Shown here piece after piece: positions 34,015-46,965 of a stretch of 64,000 nt of DNA. Positions within the stretch are counted from its first letter, which is position 1; every line of letters starts with the position of its first letter. The stretch comes from Brasenia schreberi (taxonomy: Eukaryota > Streptophyta > Magnoliopsida > Nymphaeales > Cabombaceae), in NCBI GenBank assembly GCA_036023115.1, contig JAYKKT010000047.1, forward strand, positions 1,309,001 through 1,373,000. Reading direction: 5' to 3'. The notes beneath the pieces were generated by a model, which had not been told where the DNA came from, did not search any database, and saw nothing but the letters and a program-made list of their open reading frames with translations. Position numbers and translations under genes: made by a program.

Positions 34015-35043
34015 TGGTAGGAAGGTGGGTCACGTACGTGTTCTTATTGGTATTTTAGACGTCTCCAACAACTCTGACGTCTCTTGCACTGTGCGGACCT
34101 AGCACGAAGAAAAAGAGCCAAATTTATCGCGAAAAACTCATGGAAGGGGCTGGTTTTGTTTGTTGATCGATGAAGAGGTATATCTGAAAACAGAGGCAGG
34201 CATGGTTGGCAACTCGGCAATATAAGAGATGACAAAAGAACCCGATGCAAAGCCTGTGTTCGTGTCTACACGATGTATAAATAAATTCTCTATCGTGTCT
34301 GAGTTGACCCATTCCTGGCATGAACACGAAACTACACATGAGCACCACCCAAAGACCAAGCAGCCCGATGCACGTAAGACTCATGAGTCATGACCATACG
34401 ATTACACCCAAAACAGGAAAAAAATTCTCCCCACTTTCTTTTCGTGTTCTGCGTGTCAAAGTTGTGACCTTAATATGAGTTATTCATTTATTGATTTTAT
34501 AGTTGCTCATTCAGCAGTTCCATTTTTAAGAATAATGGTTGAAATCTTCAAACCAAGATACAAAATTGTATCACGTATATTTAATCCATCCGTTAAAAGT
34601 ATCATGGCACTTTCTTTTTCTTTCATTTAAATCTCCCAACAACAGACGGTTCAGATTTGTATTTAAACATAAATGAGTAAGTATGCACATTCACCATATT
34701 CACATAACTTGTCAACAATGATTTTTTTCGTGTTTTCCAAATGAAGTTTCGTGTTGTGTTCATGCTTATTTGTTCTTTGCATAACGAACAATAGCCCCAA
34801 AAGAAAAAAGTTAAGATAGAGTTGCATTCACGGTTTTACATCCGTGTCAAAGAAGAAAACAAGTTGAATGGAATGTTTAATAACAATAAATAATAAAAAA
34901 TTGACAACATAAATCAGTAAAAGAATTTTTAAAAAAAGAAAACAATCAGGACAATCCCATCTCTTATGAACTTGCAATTCCTTCTGTTTCTTGTGATTTC
35001 TCCAAACATTAAAACCAATCTCATTTATATCTACCGAACTCAA
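34011..35043. other. Promoter side of the small gene, then intergenic
   Basis: Open frames at 34044-34384 on the minus strand have no recognisable content. AT-rich after 34440. No gene is supported. Confidence 0.4.
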
Positions 35044-35110
35044 AGCTTAGCTTTGGCAGGGGCTCAACAAGGTCATGAGTTCCATATGGCTTCTTCCTCT
35101 AAGAAAAAAA
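35044..35110 (+). mobile_element. SINE family B fragment
   Basis: aagcttagctttggcagggg, then ctcaacaaggtcatgagttcc, then atatggcttcttcctctaag and an A-rich run. It is short and degraded; the B-box region is the clearest part. Confidence 0.4.
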
Positions 35111-35196
35111 GAAAAATGGTATAATCTTCTTTATGATTTCTTCTTCATTTGTTTTTTTTTCCCTCATAATAATTGCAACCACCATCATTTGAATTT

Positions 35197-35904
35197 CTAG
35201 GGAAACTGAAACCCACCACCACCGATTCCCTGAGACGTTGCCCCTTTAGGCGGATTGATGGCAATCCAAAGCAACGAAATTGTGATGGCGATCAATCCTG
35301 ATCATACAAACACGATCGTCGGCGTTCTTCCTCTTCTTCCCATCAGCCCTTTGGCGAAAGGGTACAGATGCGCCAACACCTAGAAACTGAAGAACACCCC
35401 TCCCGTTAACTTGCTCCACTGCGGTGTCTCACTGTAAATTGTCCTGGAGAACGCCACTGCGATCGTGATCAGGTTCACCATCATGATCGTGATCGGAGGA
35501 ATCATCAACGACGTCCACTTGACGATGTACAAATCCGCATAGATGTCTTCGTTCTTGTCGCCGGCGGATTTCGACGTCAGCGTGAATGAGATCTCGATTC
35601 CGGCCATCACTTTCAGTAGGCCTTGGACGACGGCCGCGAGATGGGCGCTTGTGCCTCCGATCAGCCAAAATTGCTCGTTTCTCCACCATTCTTCCAGTCC
35701 GATCCCCGACCATTTCACTTCCAGAATCGCCAGACCGATGAGGCATAGGGTGATGGTTAAGAGGTACACCAAGAACGTGATGCTCAGGGTCTGAACGATG
35801 AAGTGGCCGGAAAAGAGAGAGAACGCCGGAAGGAAGCAATATACAAGGAGGAAAACCGACGTGAATACATAACATTCAACGCACAAAAGAACCGTTATTT
35901 TCAT
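35197..35904 (-). pseudogene. 3' fragment of a CSLD cellulose-synthase-like gene
   Basis: The minus strand encodes the C-terminal membrane part of a CSLD protein (Golgi beta-glycan synthase, GT2 family). Recognisable pieces are [73 protein letters not shown] and [19 protein letters not shown]. At the next codon the conserved Trp is TAG (35378-35380). Further on, VFVWSG has TGA for Trp (about 35308). The frame then reads through to a normal CSLD end (GGGFQFP, stop at 35197). The upstream part (catalytic domain with the D,D,D,QxxRW residues) is absent, and a likely one-base shift lies near 35868. It is therefore a dead 3' fragment; the open part could be mis-called as a small membrane protein. 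Confidence 0.9.
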
Positions 35905-36888
35905 TGAGGTTGAGTTTGAAGCTCAAATCAAACCGTCAACATAAAGCTCCTTCCATCCTTCAACAAAGGACAAACCTTACTTCAAAACATTTCTTAACTA
36001 AGGTATTAATTGAAATAAAATTTTGTTTTTAATAACAAAATTAATACATCAGTTAACTTTATATATATATCTTAAAGGGCCCAACTCCAATGACATTTCA
36101 GAAAGTATTATTTTTCATATATACCCGATATTTTCCTATTTTATATTTTTTTAGGTTCATAACTCCTTTCTTACTCTTTGAGATATATCTCATTGCTATT
36201 AAATCAATCCACTAACTAGTTGTAAGGCATTTTATGTAGAGACATTTAGAAACTATGCAAATTATGTCATGCTTCTTCGATTGATTGTATTGTTGGGTAT
36301 TTTCACTGTTAGTCTTTTTGTTGTAGCAATTTCTATTGCATTGCTCTATTTTTTCACAGTTAAAGCATTTGATTCGAGAAGCAGTTTCCTTCAGTTTCTT
36401 AAAAAATTATTTGTCTTTCTTGTTATTCTTGTTAAACTTCTTTTTGGTTTACACCTTTTACGATTGGATTTTGAGCTAAACCCTATCTCATTATAAGCTA
36501 CTAGTGATTTTTCTTTTTTTTATTAATATGCTCTTTTCAATTGTTCTTAATCTAAGGGTACTAATAACCATATTTCATGATAGGAGAAGACTATTTAGGA
36601 TAATAGATATTTGCATAGCTTCGAAGATGATCGATTTTGCTACATCTAAGTCTCTAGCTATTACCAACATTTGGTTCATATGTTCCACTACATTATCTTC
36701 TTTTATTTTGTAGGAGTTGTATTTTTATAGTAATAGTTAGACATGTAACTTAATTGTAGTGTCATATTTGACTCTTATTGAGTAAAACAATTATTTAATG
36801 GTCTCGTATTCCTCGAACACTCTAATTAGATCATCCTTCATGTATGTCATTCTTATGGTTCTTGCTATTATGTCATCTTTAAAGAATG

Positions 36889-36928
<40 letters not shown>

Positions 36929-39445
36929 TTATTTATTTATTTATTTATTCTTTAGTAGCATTGGGAGTTGGGGATAAAATTATTTCTCTTAGTACGTAGT
37001 CCATACCCTCCACCGTAAGAGCTAACGAGATACATTAGTTTTTGTCAATTCAAATACGTAAATTTTGGAATTTATTTTTAAATATTTGACAAAAATAGTA
37101 GTAAGTCGGTCTAAAAGAAAAACATTCAATATATCTAATAGTCAACCATCAAAACGTAATTTGCTAAATATTCATGTACTGAACTATAAATAATTCTAGG
37201 TACGAAAAAACAACTTCAAATAGAGCCTAAGTACCATTTTGAAAAAAACTTAATATTATTTTGGTATTTTAGAACGAGTTTGGGGGCAAATCTATACTTT
37301 TTTCCTTTATTATTTGTCAATGTAATTACCCTAATGTTGAAAGGATAAATTATTAATTTTGTATGGTTTGATAATTATCCAAAAAGATAAAGGATGGAAT
37401 GACAAAAAATGACTACCGTTTTTTAGTGGTTTATAAAACTAATCAAGGATATAATAGTAATTTTGTCCCTCGGTCTCAAAGTCGGTTCAAGAAAACTGTG
37501 GATATCCCACACATTGAATGACAACCGTGTATTGATAATTTTCACAAATTATTAGAGGAGAAAAATGTTATTTCAGGCAAAAGAATCTTTTGACTTTAAA
37601 ATATCTTATGAGAGCGAAAACATAATTTCGTCTTTTCGTTATTTTTAAACGCAATGAAAGTAAAAACAAACTTTTCACTCAAATGCCTGAGGTGGTTTAC
37701 CGCTCGTGATTTTCTCAAAAACTGCTGGTGGTGGTTTATAATTGTAGAGGAGACAGAGAAAGAGGGAAACGAGATGCGAAAAGAGAGAGAGAGAGGGAGA
37801 GAGAGAGAGAGAGAGAGGAAGGGATTGAGATGAGTTATGGCCTTCGTTCATCTTTCTAAGGGTAGACTTTTTGCTGGCAATTGTCGGATCTTGCCGGTTT
37901 TTGTGAACCTCTTGCGACGGATGACCTCTTTTCCGATGGTCTAAAGCCACCCAAACTAGCCTTTCTAAAGTCTATCTCCTTTCTCAAGTAGTATCTCTTT
38001 CTTCCTCATTTTATTTTTATTTTATCTCTATTAACTGTGAACAGTGGACAATCGGGAGTATTCTTGTCCTCTGTTGTCTTTTGAATTTCTGTAAAGAAAA
38101 AATCCTTGTGCTGAAAAAAAACTTTTCTGGCATTTATTCTCTTTCCTTCTTGTTTTTGAGGCACTTAAATGTGTATCTTTTTGTAGATTTGGGTCAACCT
38201 TAGCGAAAAAAGAGGAGGGAGAGAATTGTTTCCGGTTTATCTCAAAAGGATTTTCATGGAAATCTGTGTTCACTATTATATTTGTAATAGAAAAACTTTT
38301 GTTACAGTCCGACTATCATTTTCGGTTTTCGGTTATAAGCCTTATCCTTATCTTAGAGAGGTGTAACACATGCGTTTTAATTGATTTTTTTAAAACAAGT
38401 AACATAGAATCCGAGAAGATGACACGTCTTTCCTATTGTAGAGATTGACCAATCTTACATTAAAGGTTTCAGCTGAGATGTTGCAAATTGCGTGGTTCTT
38501 TAGCTACAGAGAGGCCATTCAGGGAGTGGCAGAGCGGTTAGTAGCAACGATGTTCTGCTAGCTAGAGTGACATTGTCCGGTGGCTGATCGCCAGGCTCGG
38601 GTATTGCAGTAGGATCGCTGGCTATTGTTTCGACGCAGAAAGAGATATGCAGCAGCGGTAGAGCGATAACCAGTTGGTGGTCTTTTAGTTCTGGTGGTTG
38701 CACAAACGTTGATCCGCCGGAAAACTTGGACGCAGTTGAGTAAATAAAAACAAAAGAGCTAAGACGATTCTGAGACAGAGAGATTGAGGAAGATTACAGA
38801 TGGAAAAAAACGGCGGAGCTCCAAGGGGAAGGCAGCTACTTGGATTAGACAGCAATGGTTAGTATCGAGAAACCAACAGGGAATCCATCAATTTCAAACA
38901 TATTTGAATTAGAGGTGGAGTTTATTTGGAATTTTGCTAGGTTTTGTCTGTTTCTAAAGTTGCATTTAGTCTCACAGAAGATGATAGTTGTCCATGTTTA
39001 ACGTTACAAACTTTTCCTACTTGTGTTCTTGAATTCCCTACCAGCCAAACATCAAACATCTATTAAGTGTGATGATACGTCATCATTAAGGCCTTCATGA
39101 TTGCGTATTAAATAAAATACTGTTCCCTAAATTGTAATTTATTATTTGGCATGTCCTCTTTAATGAGACAATAGTTGCATCATTCATGGTGCTGGTCATG
39201 TTGAAATTTGGCCTGCTCTAGATCCTGACGATGCTTGGGTGCTATGTGACCCCTTGGCTACAATAGTTGTTATGGGTGTAGCGCAATCATCGAGTCAAGG
39301 AAAGACCCCTCTCTTGATTACCTAAAATAAATTATATTTCCTTTGGGTGATATCATTGTCGTTGTCTGATATGTAGAGCTCTTCATCAATTTGTTGAATA
39401 GGGTTTCTTCCTGCAAAATCAAATAGTGTGAATATTCGATAAGTG
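35905..39445. other. Intergenic, AT-rich, with microsatellites
   Basis: It contains a TA run at 36889-36921 followed by a ttta run, and a GA run at 37783-37816. Open frames at 36269-36713 are hydrophobic by base composition only. A block at 39190-39300 reads HGAGHVEIWPALDPDDAW on the plus strand, which looks coding but is not recognisable and has no exon context. No gene is supported. Confidence 0.4.
36889..36955. repeat. (TA)n and (TTTA)n microsatellites
   Basis: About 16 TA units followed by about six TTTA units. Confidence 0.95.
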
Positions 39446-39465
39446 AATTTTGATATAAAATCCAA
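39446..39465. repeat. Target-site duplication, left copy (20 bp)
   Basis: The 20 bases aattttgatataaaatccaa recur exactly at 39900-39919, flanking the LINE copy. Confidence 0.9.
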
Positions 39466-39899
39466 CAACAACAACTAAGCCTTTTCCCATATTAGACGGG
39501 GTCGGCTACATGGATTCTTTGTTTCCACATATCCCTATCATGTGCCATGTTAGCAGTTAACTCCCAATAAGCTAGATCATTCTTTATTGTTTCTTTCCAA
39601 CACTTTTGTGGTCGTCCTCTACCTCTTTTAATACTTTCCAAATTTAGTTTTTCTAACCTTTTTACAGGTTCTTCTTTTGATCTTCTTTCTATATGTCCAA
39701 ACCATCTTAAACAATGTTCTCTCATTTTATCCTCTATTGGTGTCACTCCTAATTTGTTTCTAATAACCTCATTATGTATACGGTCTTTTTTTGTATGACC
39801 ACTCATCCATCTCAACATCTTCATTTCTGTCACAGATATCTTTTGTACATGTTGATGATTAACTGTCCAACACTCAGAACCATAAAACATGACAGGCCT
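39466..39899 (-). mobile_element. 5'-truncated RTE-like LINE copy (best preserved)
   Basis: The minus strand keeps one open frame for the C-terminal end of a non-LTR retrotransposon polyprotein. In order: RPVMFYGSECWTVNHQHVQK, MKMLRWMSGHTKKDR, NEVIRNKLGVTPIEDKM, LRWFGHIERR, KRGRGRPQKCWKETI and WKQRIHVADPV. The 3' end is a (TTG)n tail (CAA on the plus strand at 39466). It is truncated at the 5' side just before the first motif and carries perfect 20-bp target duplications. This is the youngest-looking of at least six copies in the window (9165, 9970, 13743, 17215, here, 55905). It is a dead-on-arrival insertion, not an autonomous element. Confidence 0.92.
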
Positions 39900-39919
39900 A
39901 ATTTTGATATAAAATCCAA
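39900..39919. repeat. Target-site duplication, right copy (20 bp)
   Basis: Exact partner of 39446-39465. Confidence 0.9.
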
Positions 39920-42900
39920 TGTTGAAAATATTGTATACAACCCTGAATTGCATGGGGTACCAATACACAAAAATCATATCATATCATACCATCGGTATCA
40001 TACCATATCATACCTGGCAAGAATCCTGCATACATACTCTGGTATGATTGGTACATACAACAACATGTCATTAGGGCTATAAACATAGCTGCAAGCCTGC
40101 AACTGGTTGTACCATTGTTGCTATTGATATTTTTTATGTTTTCTCTTGGAAATGTATAAAGAGAAGTAAAAAATTCGTCTGATATGTATATGATACTCAT
40201 ATGATACGGTATGTATTACATTGATACAGTCCGATACACATCAATACACAATGATAAATGGGTCAAAACGATACATGTACTTGGATCGTGATGGTCTGGG
40301 TACCGATATACGATAATGTCTTATCATATCGAATGATATAATATGATATTTATAACATTGAGAAAATCTCATTCATCCACAAAGATACTTTATGTGCTTT
40401 AATGCCCGAGGTTTGTATAGGGGACATATATTTAATTTTCTATCAGTTTCCTCAAATCTAAGCTGCAACTTTATGAATTCTCATTCTTACATCTATATTG
40501 CGTAACCTTTACCCTTCTCCTGAGAATTGTATACTGTAGGTGGAAGGGTGCACCAGTAAAGCTATGTTACATGCACATTGCTAGCGTGTGAAGCACCAGT
40601 TGCTTCCCCTGTGCCTGGATTCACCACTAGGTGTAAATGTTCTTTAACTAAAAATACTAACATAGAGCTCAAACTTGTACTTTCAAAAGTGTGTTTTTAG
40701 AGTTTTTTGTTTTATCTAGTCTCTTTCTCTATATGATGTATATATATGTGTGTGTGTGTGTGCGTGTATCTGTGTCTGTGCGTGCATGTTTTGTAGGCTT
40801 CAGAGTTGACTAAAGGAAGGCAAGACCCGGTGCACCTTCGTCTTGGAAAACAGCAATGTTTTCAAAGTTGCCTTGTCATGCACCCATGCCACACGGCAAG
40901 GATGCAGTGTAGAGTTTCTATGTGTAATCAAAACTGAGGAGAAATGGGCATTCAATCTTATCTGGTTGAGGATTGAAGTTTCTGTTGCTTTACCTGATCA
41001 GATGCCCTGGGAATTTGGAGGCACTGAAATATACATCATTCAATGATGTCCATGGATTATGCTGTAATTACCTTGCCTCAAGGAAGCATGAGATTGTTTG
41101 AATATATTTGTGAAACAAAAATGTTGCTTTAGTATTTTCTGGTAGCTTTGGCATCTACGTATTCTCAATTCAGTGATGTCCTTATGTCTCTCTCACTGAG
41201 GTTTAGTTACCAAACGACTCCTCCTTTTATGGTTCTTGTTAAGGTAGTGGTTGTTGTGGCGAGTCTTTGTGTTTCTGATGTGAGAATTATGATGCTTTCA
41301 AATAATTAGCATCTAGAACGCTTATGGAAATTCTGAACATGATTTAACTAATTGGCTGGATGTTGTTCAGAATTTCCATCTCAGGTGGTGGCAGTGAAGG
41401 GTGGCGATGGAAGGTGATGGTGGTAAACTGCACAAAGTTTCTTTCATCTTTTAATTTATAGTAAAATTTAGCGAATATTATTGATCGTCGTTGTGCTTTC
41501 CCACTTTGATGGGTTGGTGCCTGTTACATTTAACATATGGATTCTTTAACCATTCCTTCATAATGGCGGATAAGGCCCCCTTTGGCACGAGGGACACGTT
41601 GCCATTGTAGGTGTGAATAATTGTTCTAGAGATCAAACTATTCTCCTATAACATCCAGTGAGCAGTAGTGGTCGGTTCCGGTTCCAGTTTCACCGAAACC
41701 TGGAATCTCAATAGAATCTGTTTTGGATCCGTTTCGATTATGATTCTAGAACTATGATTTCCGTCCGGTAAAATTTATTAATTTTTTTTAAAAAGATAAA
41801 AATACTGGAACAGGTATTTTTTAAACTGTCAATTCCGGTTTCAGATGATCTTTGGTTTCAGGCTCGGTTTCGATTTCGAGTTTTACTGGTTCCGATCCAA
41901 ATCGATTCTAAATAGAACTGTCGGCCCAATTTAAAACCGGCCATGTTTAGGCAGTATTTGACCCTAAAATTGAATGTGCCATCCCTTAATCATAGACTTA
42001 TCCTCTAATTATGATCATTACTTGTAATACATTCGCAGCTTTTGATTCCTCGTAAGAAACTTATTATTTTTTTCTCGAAAATTTATTATTAGCTTGAACG
42101 TATTAATGGTAGATTATGTCTTAAAATTTGGCAGGTTGACTTCACATTCTATCTTTGATCTAAGTATTTTGCATGCCATCTGCACAGTTCATCATACACA
42201 TTGTGAATTATGTGACCCATTGTAACCAGGTTTTTAGGACGAAAATGTCTGCATAGATCGACAAGCAAAGACCGGTCAAGTAAACTCCTTCGAGGAGATT
42301 TTCATGAGACCATAGTCTATATGCGCACCCAAACATGCTGAGATCTTTAAAGTAAAGAAGCAAAATAGTATTATGTACATTTAATGAACATATAAAAATA
42401 TCAAGGTACTTTAGACTTTTTTAATTTAAATTTTAGTGCGTGCATTTACCATCTTCTCGATTTTCATCCAAAGAACCTTGACTGAATCACCAAAAATGAG
42501 AAATCGGGCTGAGTGAGTTCTTAATAGCTTCCTTACCACAGCCCACCCCGATGGGAGAGGAGACTTTTGTGATGTTTGACTACTGTAAGGGTTCACCTTA
42601 GATACGACTGGTTCTGGTTTTCTGGAAACCAAGAACCAAACTAGGATTTGTTGGTTTCAATTTTTGTTTAAAATCATCTATTTCTGTTCGAATTTGATTA
42701 CCAAACCAACCAGAAATTGAAAAACAATTAAAAGATTGAAATAAAAAAAAATGAGCTACCAGTTTGAACCGTTGGTTTCGGTTCTCAAACCATAATCGAA
42801 CTGGGTGATCAATGGTTCAAGGTTCAATTTGGTTGGAACTATTGGTTCGGTTCCAAAACGGTCATGTCCAGTTCACCCTCCGTGATGCTTATCTACGTAA

Positions 42901-44029
42901 AAACAGAGAAAAGAAAATGGGGTTTCGATCAGCTCGCGAAACTCAGCCTGCAACTTCCGCTTGATCCTCGTGTAGGAGGAACCGCCTGAGGCCCTGAGTG
43001 TGTAGCCGCTTCGCTTCTTTGTTGGCCGATTGTCTCGATACGACGATACCCATCTCTCTGCAGGAGTCTAGTTCTCCGGTCATGGCCTCTTCCTAACCCA
43101 ATAATAATAATAATAAAAATAATCTTTAGGCTGAAAATTGGAAATAATCATAAAATAATCTCTTTTGCTATTGGTCAAACACTAGGAGCCCATTGGAAAG
43201 TATTGACTCTCAATACGATGGTCTCCCTCAGTGTACGTCAAAAACGATTGGTGGAATCCACGAGAGGCAGGAAGAAGATAAAACGTGTATGTCTCTGTCT
43301 CTTCCTCTCTTCATCGATGCACTCGTTCCCCTTTTAATATATAAAGCCTTCTTCGCTTCAGAGCTCCTCACCAAGTTGGTAGCGTGATTACTAGGTTTGG
43401 TAATTATAGCAAGAGTTTCGTCGCAGATTCAAACCATAAACAATGGCAAGGTGAGCAATTATCACAGTTCATACTTTTATACATCTCTCTCTCCTTTGTG
43501 AAGATGTACAGGCGAGCTTTGTTGGATTTTTTTCAATTTAATCACAATGCATGTATAAGGAGTGTTTCTCATGAGGTTTAAGTTGTATGACAGCATGGGG
43601 AGTGACTCTGGAGAACCCAATGCACCACCAACCAGTCGAGGAGATAACCCACCTCAAACAAATCACGCGGTTGGTAGCTCACTTGTGAGGACGACCAAAG
43701 AATTGACAGTGGATGCTGAAGCTGCTATAAGACGGACAGGTCCCATGGTCGTTGATGGTGAACAGAAGGCCCAAAAGATGAACTTTTCAGAGTTTATGTC
43801 ACTACTCTTTTATGACTAACTAAAATAAGTGGAGAACAGTAGAGAAGATCTACCTACTATTTATTTTCTTTCCAACAGCAGATATTTCATTAAACTAATT
43901 AAACGTTCATACATGTAGCTCCAGAGAACGCATAACATGAACCGGTTCGACGAACCGAACATATGAGAAACAATTAAATTCAAGAATCATACAGTGAGGA
44001 AGGTAAGCCCGTGATTCTAAATTCATCTG
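39920..44029. other. Intergenic, repeat-rich
   Basis: Between 39960 and 40350 atcatatcatacc-type phrases recur irregularly. At 40800-41046 a frame reading VFKVALSCTHATRQGCSVEF has no identifiable family. At 41660-41945 and 42595-42880 there are ggttccggttcc and ggttcggttcc repeats with complementary ends. At 43193-43830 two short open frames (one beginning MGSDSGEPNAPPTSRGD) follow a promoter-like stretch; they have no recognised domain, and I do not call them a gene. No gene is supported. Confidence 0.4.
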
Positions 44030-44420
44030 CTAAGTTTGCCGTCCATCGCTGTGTCCTGCGCTGAACGACTGATACCTTGAAAGACCATCCCATTCCTTGA
44101 ATACCAAATCTACCAAAGTGTGAAGACACATACAGCCAAATTATCTTTCCACGATGTCGTCTTCCTCATCAAACGAATAAGCACCCACCACCAATCCGTC
44201 GCAGACGTATTGTGATGAAATGATAGATGAATATGTATCTGTCTGTCTCGGCAGTTCCAGGGCATCTATCACAACTTTCATCTCTCAATGGAAACCGATA
44301 TTATGACTCGATGCCTAACTGGTATTCCTTCACTGAGCATCCTCCAAATGAATATTTTCAGTTTTTTTGGCACTCGTAGCTTCCAAATATGATACCAGCT
44401 TGGTTGATTGGTTACATTCT
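44030..44420 (-). pseudogene. L1-type LINE fragment, zf-RVT region
   Basis: The minus strand, with stops and at least one frame change, gives the reverse-transcriptase zinc-binding region at the end of plant L1-type LINE ORF2: SWYHIWKLRVPKKLKIFIWR, then LCDRCPGTAETDRYIF, then LAVCVFTLW-x-IWYSRNGMVF. The order matches the family W-x-x-I-W-K-x-x-x-P-x-K-x-x-x-F-x-W-R, then C-x-x-C, then I-W-x-x-R-N. It is a different LINE lineage from the RTE-like copies. Confidence 0.8.
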
Positions 44421-46965
44421 GATTCAAGTTTGCAAGCTGAGGAAGAATTAATTTGTAGCACGATTAGATGCCAATTCAACCGCTTACCAGGGTCTGAGAT
44501 CTTACATTGAATAAAGAAGGAATCAACATCCACAACTTGAACTGAAACACCAAATCCCCTGCCGATCCAACTTGGTTAATTTCGTGCACCTGATTGTAGC
44601 CAAACATTCCAAACTTAGAAGCTCACCCACTTCCTGTCATGCTTTGATTTGCGAGTGATGTTTTGGTTTTTATGCAAGGTGGATACTAACCTTAGAAAGA
44701 AAGAGGTATTTGGGTTTTGTGCAAAGTTGATGGCTTGAGATCATCTCCTGTACGGTATTTTTCACTAAAATTGAGTCTTTGGAATAATAGTTCTATACAA
44801 CAACGAGTTTCTAGATTCATGTTTGATGCATAAAGAAATTGGAACTAAGAGCACCAAAATTTATTGAAGCCCGGTGTAAACTATTTATTTGGGTTTCTCG
44901 TTTGTGTTGCAAGTGAAACTGGCACCAAAAATGTCAGTGATGCATAAAGTTTAGCTCTGCAAACAGGCTGCGTAGTGGAACTTTGCATTTTCTTGGGGTG
45001 CTGGAACGATGCAATTGCATAGCTCATAATCTCATAAATAATTGATTAAAAGAAACCAGAACTTTCAAATTAGATGGCACCTAACTAGTAATGTCATAGA
45101 ACTCCGAGTTCCAGTTTATGGAGTTCTATACACAAGTTCAGTGAATTTCCATGAGGTGGGGAGTTCGACTCTCATAAGGTGCATGTGTGTGTGGGTGTGG
45201 GTGTATTAGGCTTCGGACTCCTCTTGTAACCCCCCCCCCCCCAAAAAAAAAAAAAAAATCAGTGAAATTCCATGACAACAAGTTCCTTAAAATTGAATTA
45301 TACAAGCAGCCCTCATAAAGGACCTGGGTCCAGCCTTCGATTCGGTCTAGATGGATTTATTGGATGACTCGCATCCGGATCCAAACACAAAAACTAACAA
45401 ATCTCTGAGGCCTACAAAATCCCGGCCCGCGAACAAAAATCGCGATCTTTTACAGTGCCAACAAGTTTCAAAACCAAGATCCTCCTTCGCGCTCAGTTAC
45501 AACCTTCCATGGAAATAGTTGATACTACACAGCATATAGTTATCCATACTGGTTGATTTGTGGGTTGAATTAGAATTCGGGATGGTTGTGGGCATTGCCC
45601 AATCATGGTTTAGTGGTGGCCTTTCTCCATCACTCCTTCAGAGTTTACCATCTGGTTTCTCTCACCTTCTAGCAGGAGGTCGATGACACCAACACTCCGA
45701 CCTTTCAAATTGTCTTAAACACGCATCTTTGTTGATGCCACAACTACCAACCTCATTAACATTGTTGAATCAAGGTGGGGCGGCCGGCTCACTTAAATTT
45801 TAAAAAAATTGAATGAAAAGACCATATCATATGGTTGAATCTGTGTATATAATACATAGTTTGTTCTAAACATGTTCACCTCACCCAAACCATTAGTTCT
45901 GGTTTGCTCGAAACCATAAACCGTAATCAAACGGATAAGGAGCCAATTCTGGTTACAATTTCAAAACCATTTCTTTCGGAATTATTTCGGTTCTGATATT
46001 GAAACCGTCTTAGAACCGCCTCAAAACCAGTAAGCACTTTCTGTGATTCGAACTCCTCACCAGGAGCAATGGTGGAGAGAACCTTGTTGTTGAGCTAAGA
46101 AGGTATTGGTGATGGCTTGGTTTGCCACGTTGTATTTAAGTTTTTCCTTTTTTGAATACAAGAGACACGACACGTACTCTAGGAGTCGAACCCACCAGAG
46201 CCAAGGATGTATAACTCCATGTGCTAGCAGGTTGTTATTGATAAGAAATTTCTGAAAAATATATAAAAATATATCAATAGTTTGGAGCGATCGGTTCTAG
46301 TTCCGAGTCAATTTTTTAAAATCATAACCGAATCATGAAAACTCCGGTTCTGATTACGATTTCAAGGCCGATTCAAAACGATTCTGGTTACCGGTGGTTC
46401 CATGACCAGTTTGAATCGTCGAACCAGTTTGAACCAGAGGGTGATGCATGTGTGTGTGAGAGTTTGGCCTAACTTTCTTAAAAACAAAAGGGCCGAAGAT
46501 TTAGGCCCACTCATTTGTTTTTCTATCCCCACATCACGTGATGGAAGGACCCGAAATCGGTATAAATGTCCATTTATTTTGGGAGAGGATCGAATCACAC
46601 GCCTCTCTCTTCACTGAAAACGTATACGCCATCAGTATCTGGTGGATCTGGATGTTAACTCTCCTTCCTGGAAGACACGTGCGCAGAGAGGACGAAAACA
46701 CATGCGAAGTGCTCTCTCTGCGCATTCGATTGTGTGGAACAGAAATAACAGGAAAACAAAAACTCAAAGAAAATTAAGAGAGAGAGGAAAAGAAGAAGGA
46801 ATTCGAATCGAAGAAGACGAGGCGGCGGACAGGACGGCTCTGTGACAGAGGATCGCCGTCGTTGTTGCTGCTCTGGCTGTTTGAGTGTCTGCGGGATTCG
46901 TGTGAGGCTAGTGGCTAGCAGAGGAGCCGGAATATCTTCGGGTGCGCGAGAGAAAGAAGAAGGTG
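44421..46965. other. Intergenic, repeats, then promoter of the 47-kb gene
   Basis: A SINE family A end lies at 45148-45258 and ggttccggttc-type repeats at about 45890-46030 and 46270-46445. The last 300 bases before 46966 become GC-richer, as expected of a leader. No other gene is supported. Confidence 0.45.
45148..45258 (+). mobile_element. SINE family A fragment with C/A homopolymer tail
   Basis: B box at ggggagttcgactctcat, then aaggtgcatgtgtgtgtggg, tattaggcttcggactcc and tcttgtaac, followed by about 13 C and about 17 A in a row. The A-box half is replaced or degraded. Confidence 0.65.

Noticed and set aside
35380..35904. A small intact membrane-protein gene.
   Set aside because: The sequence is the CSLD C-terminal region, interrupted by stops at conserved Trp codons and lacking the catalytic part.
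40843..41046. Possible gene exon (VFKVALSCTHATRQGCSVEF).
   Set aside because: No family recognised, no matching exons on either side, and another frame reads equally well.
43562..43819. Possible small gene beginning MGSDSGEPNAPPTSRGD.
   Set aside because: Short, no domain and no clear upstream exon; it may be a transposon or gene remnant, but the evidence is too thin.
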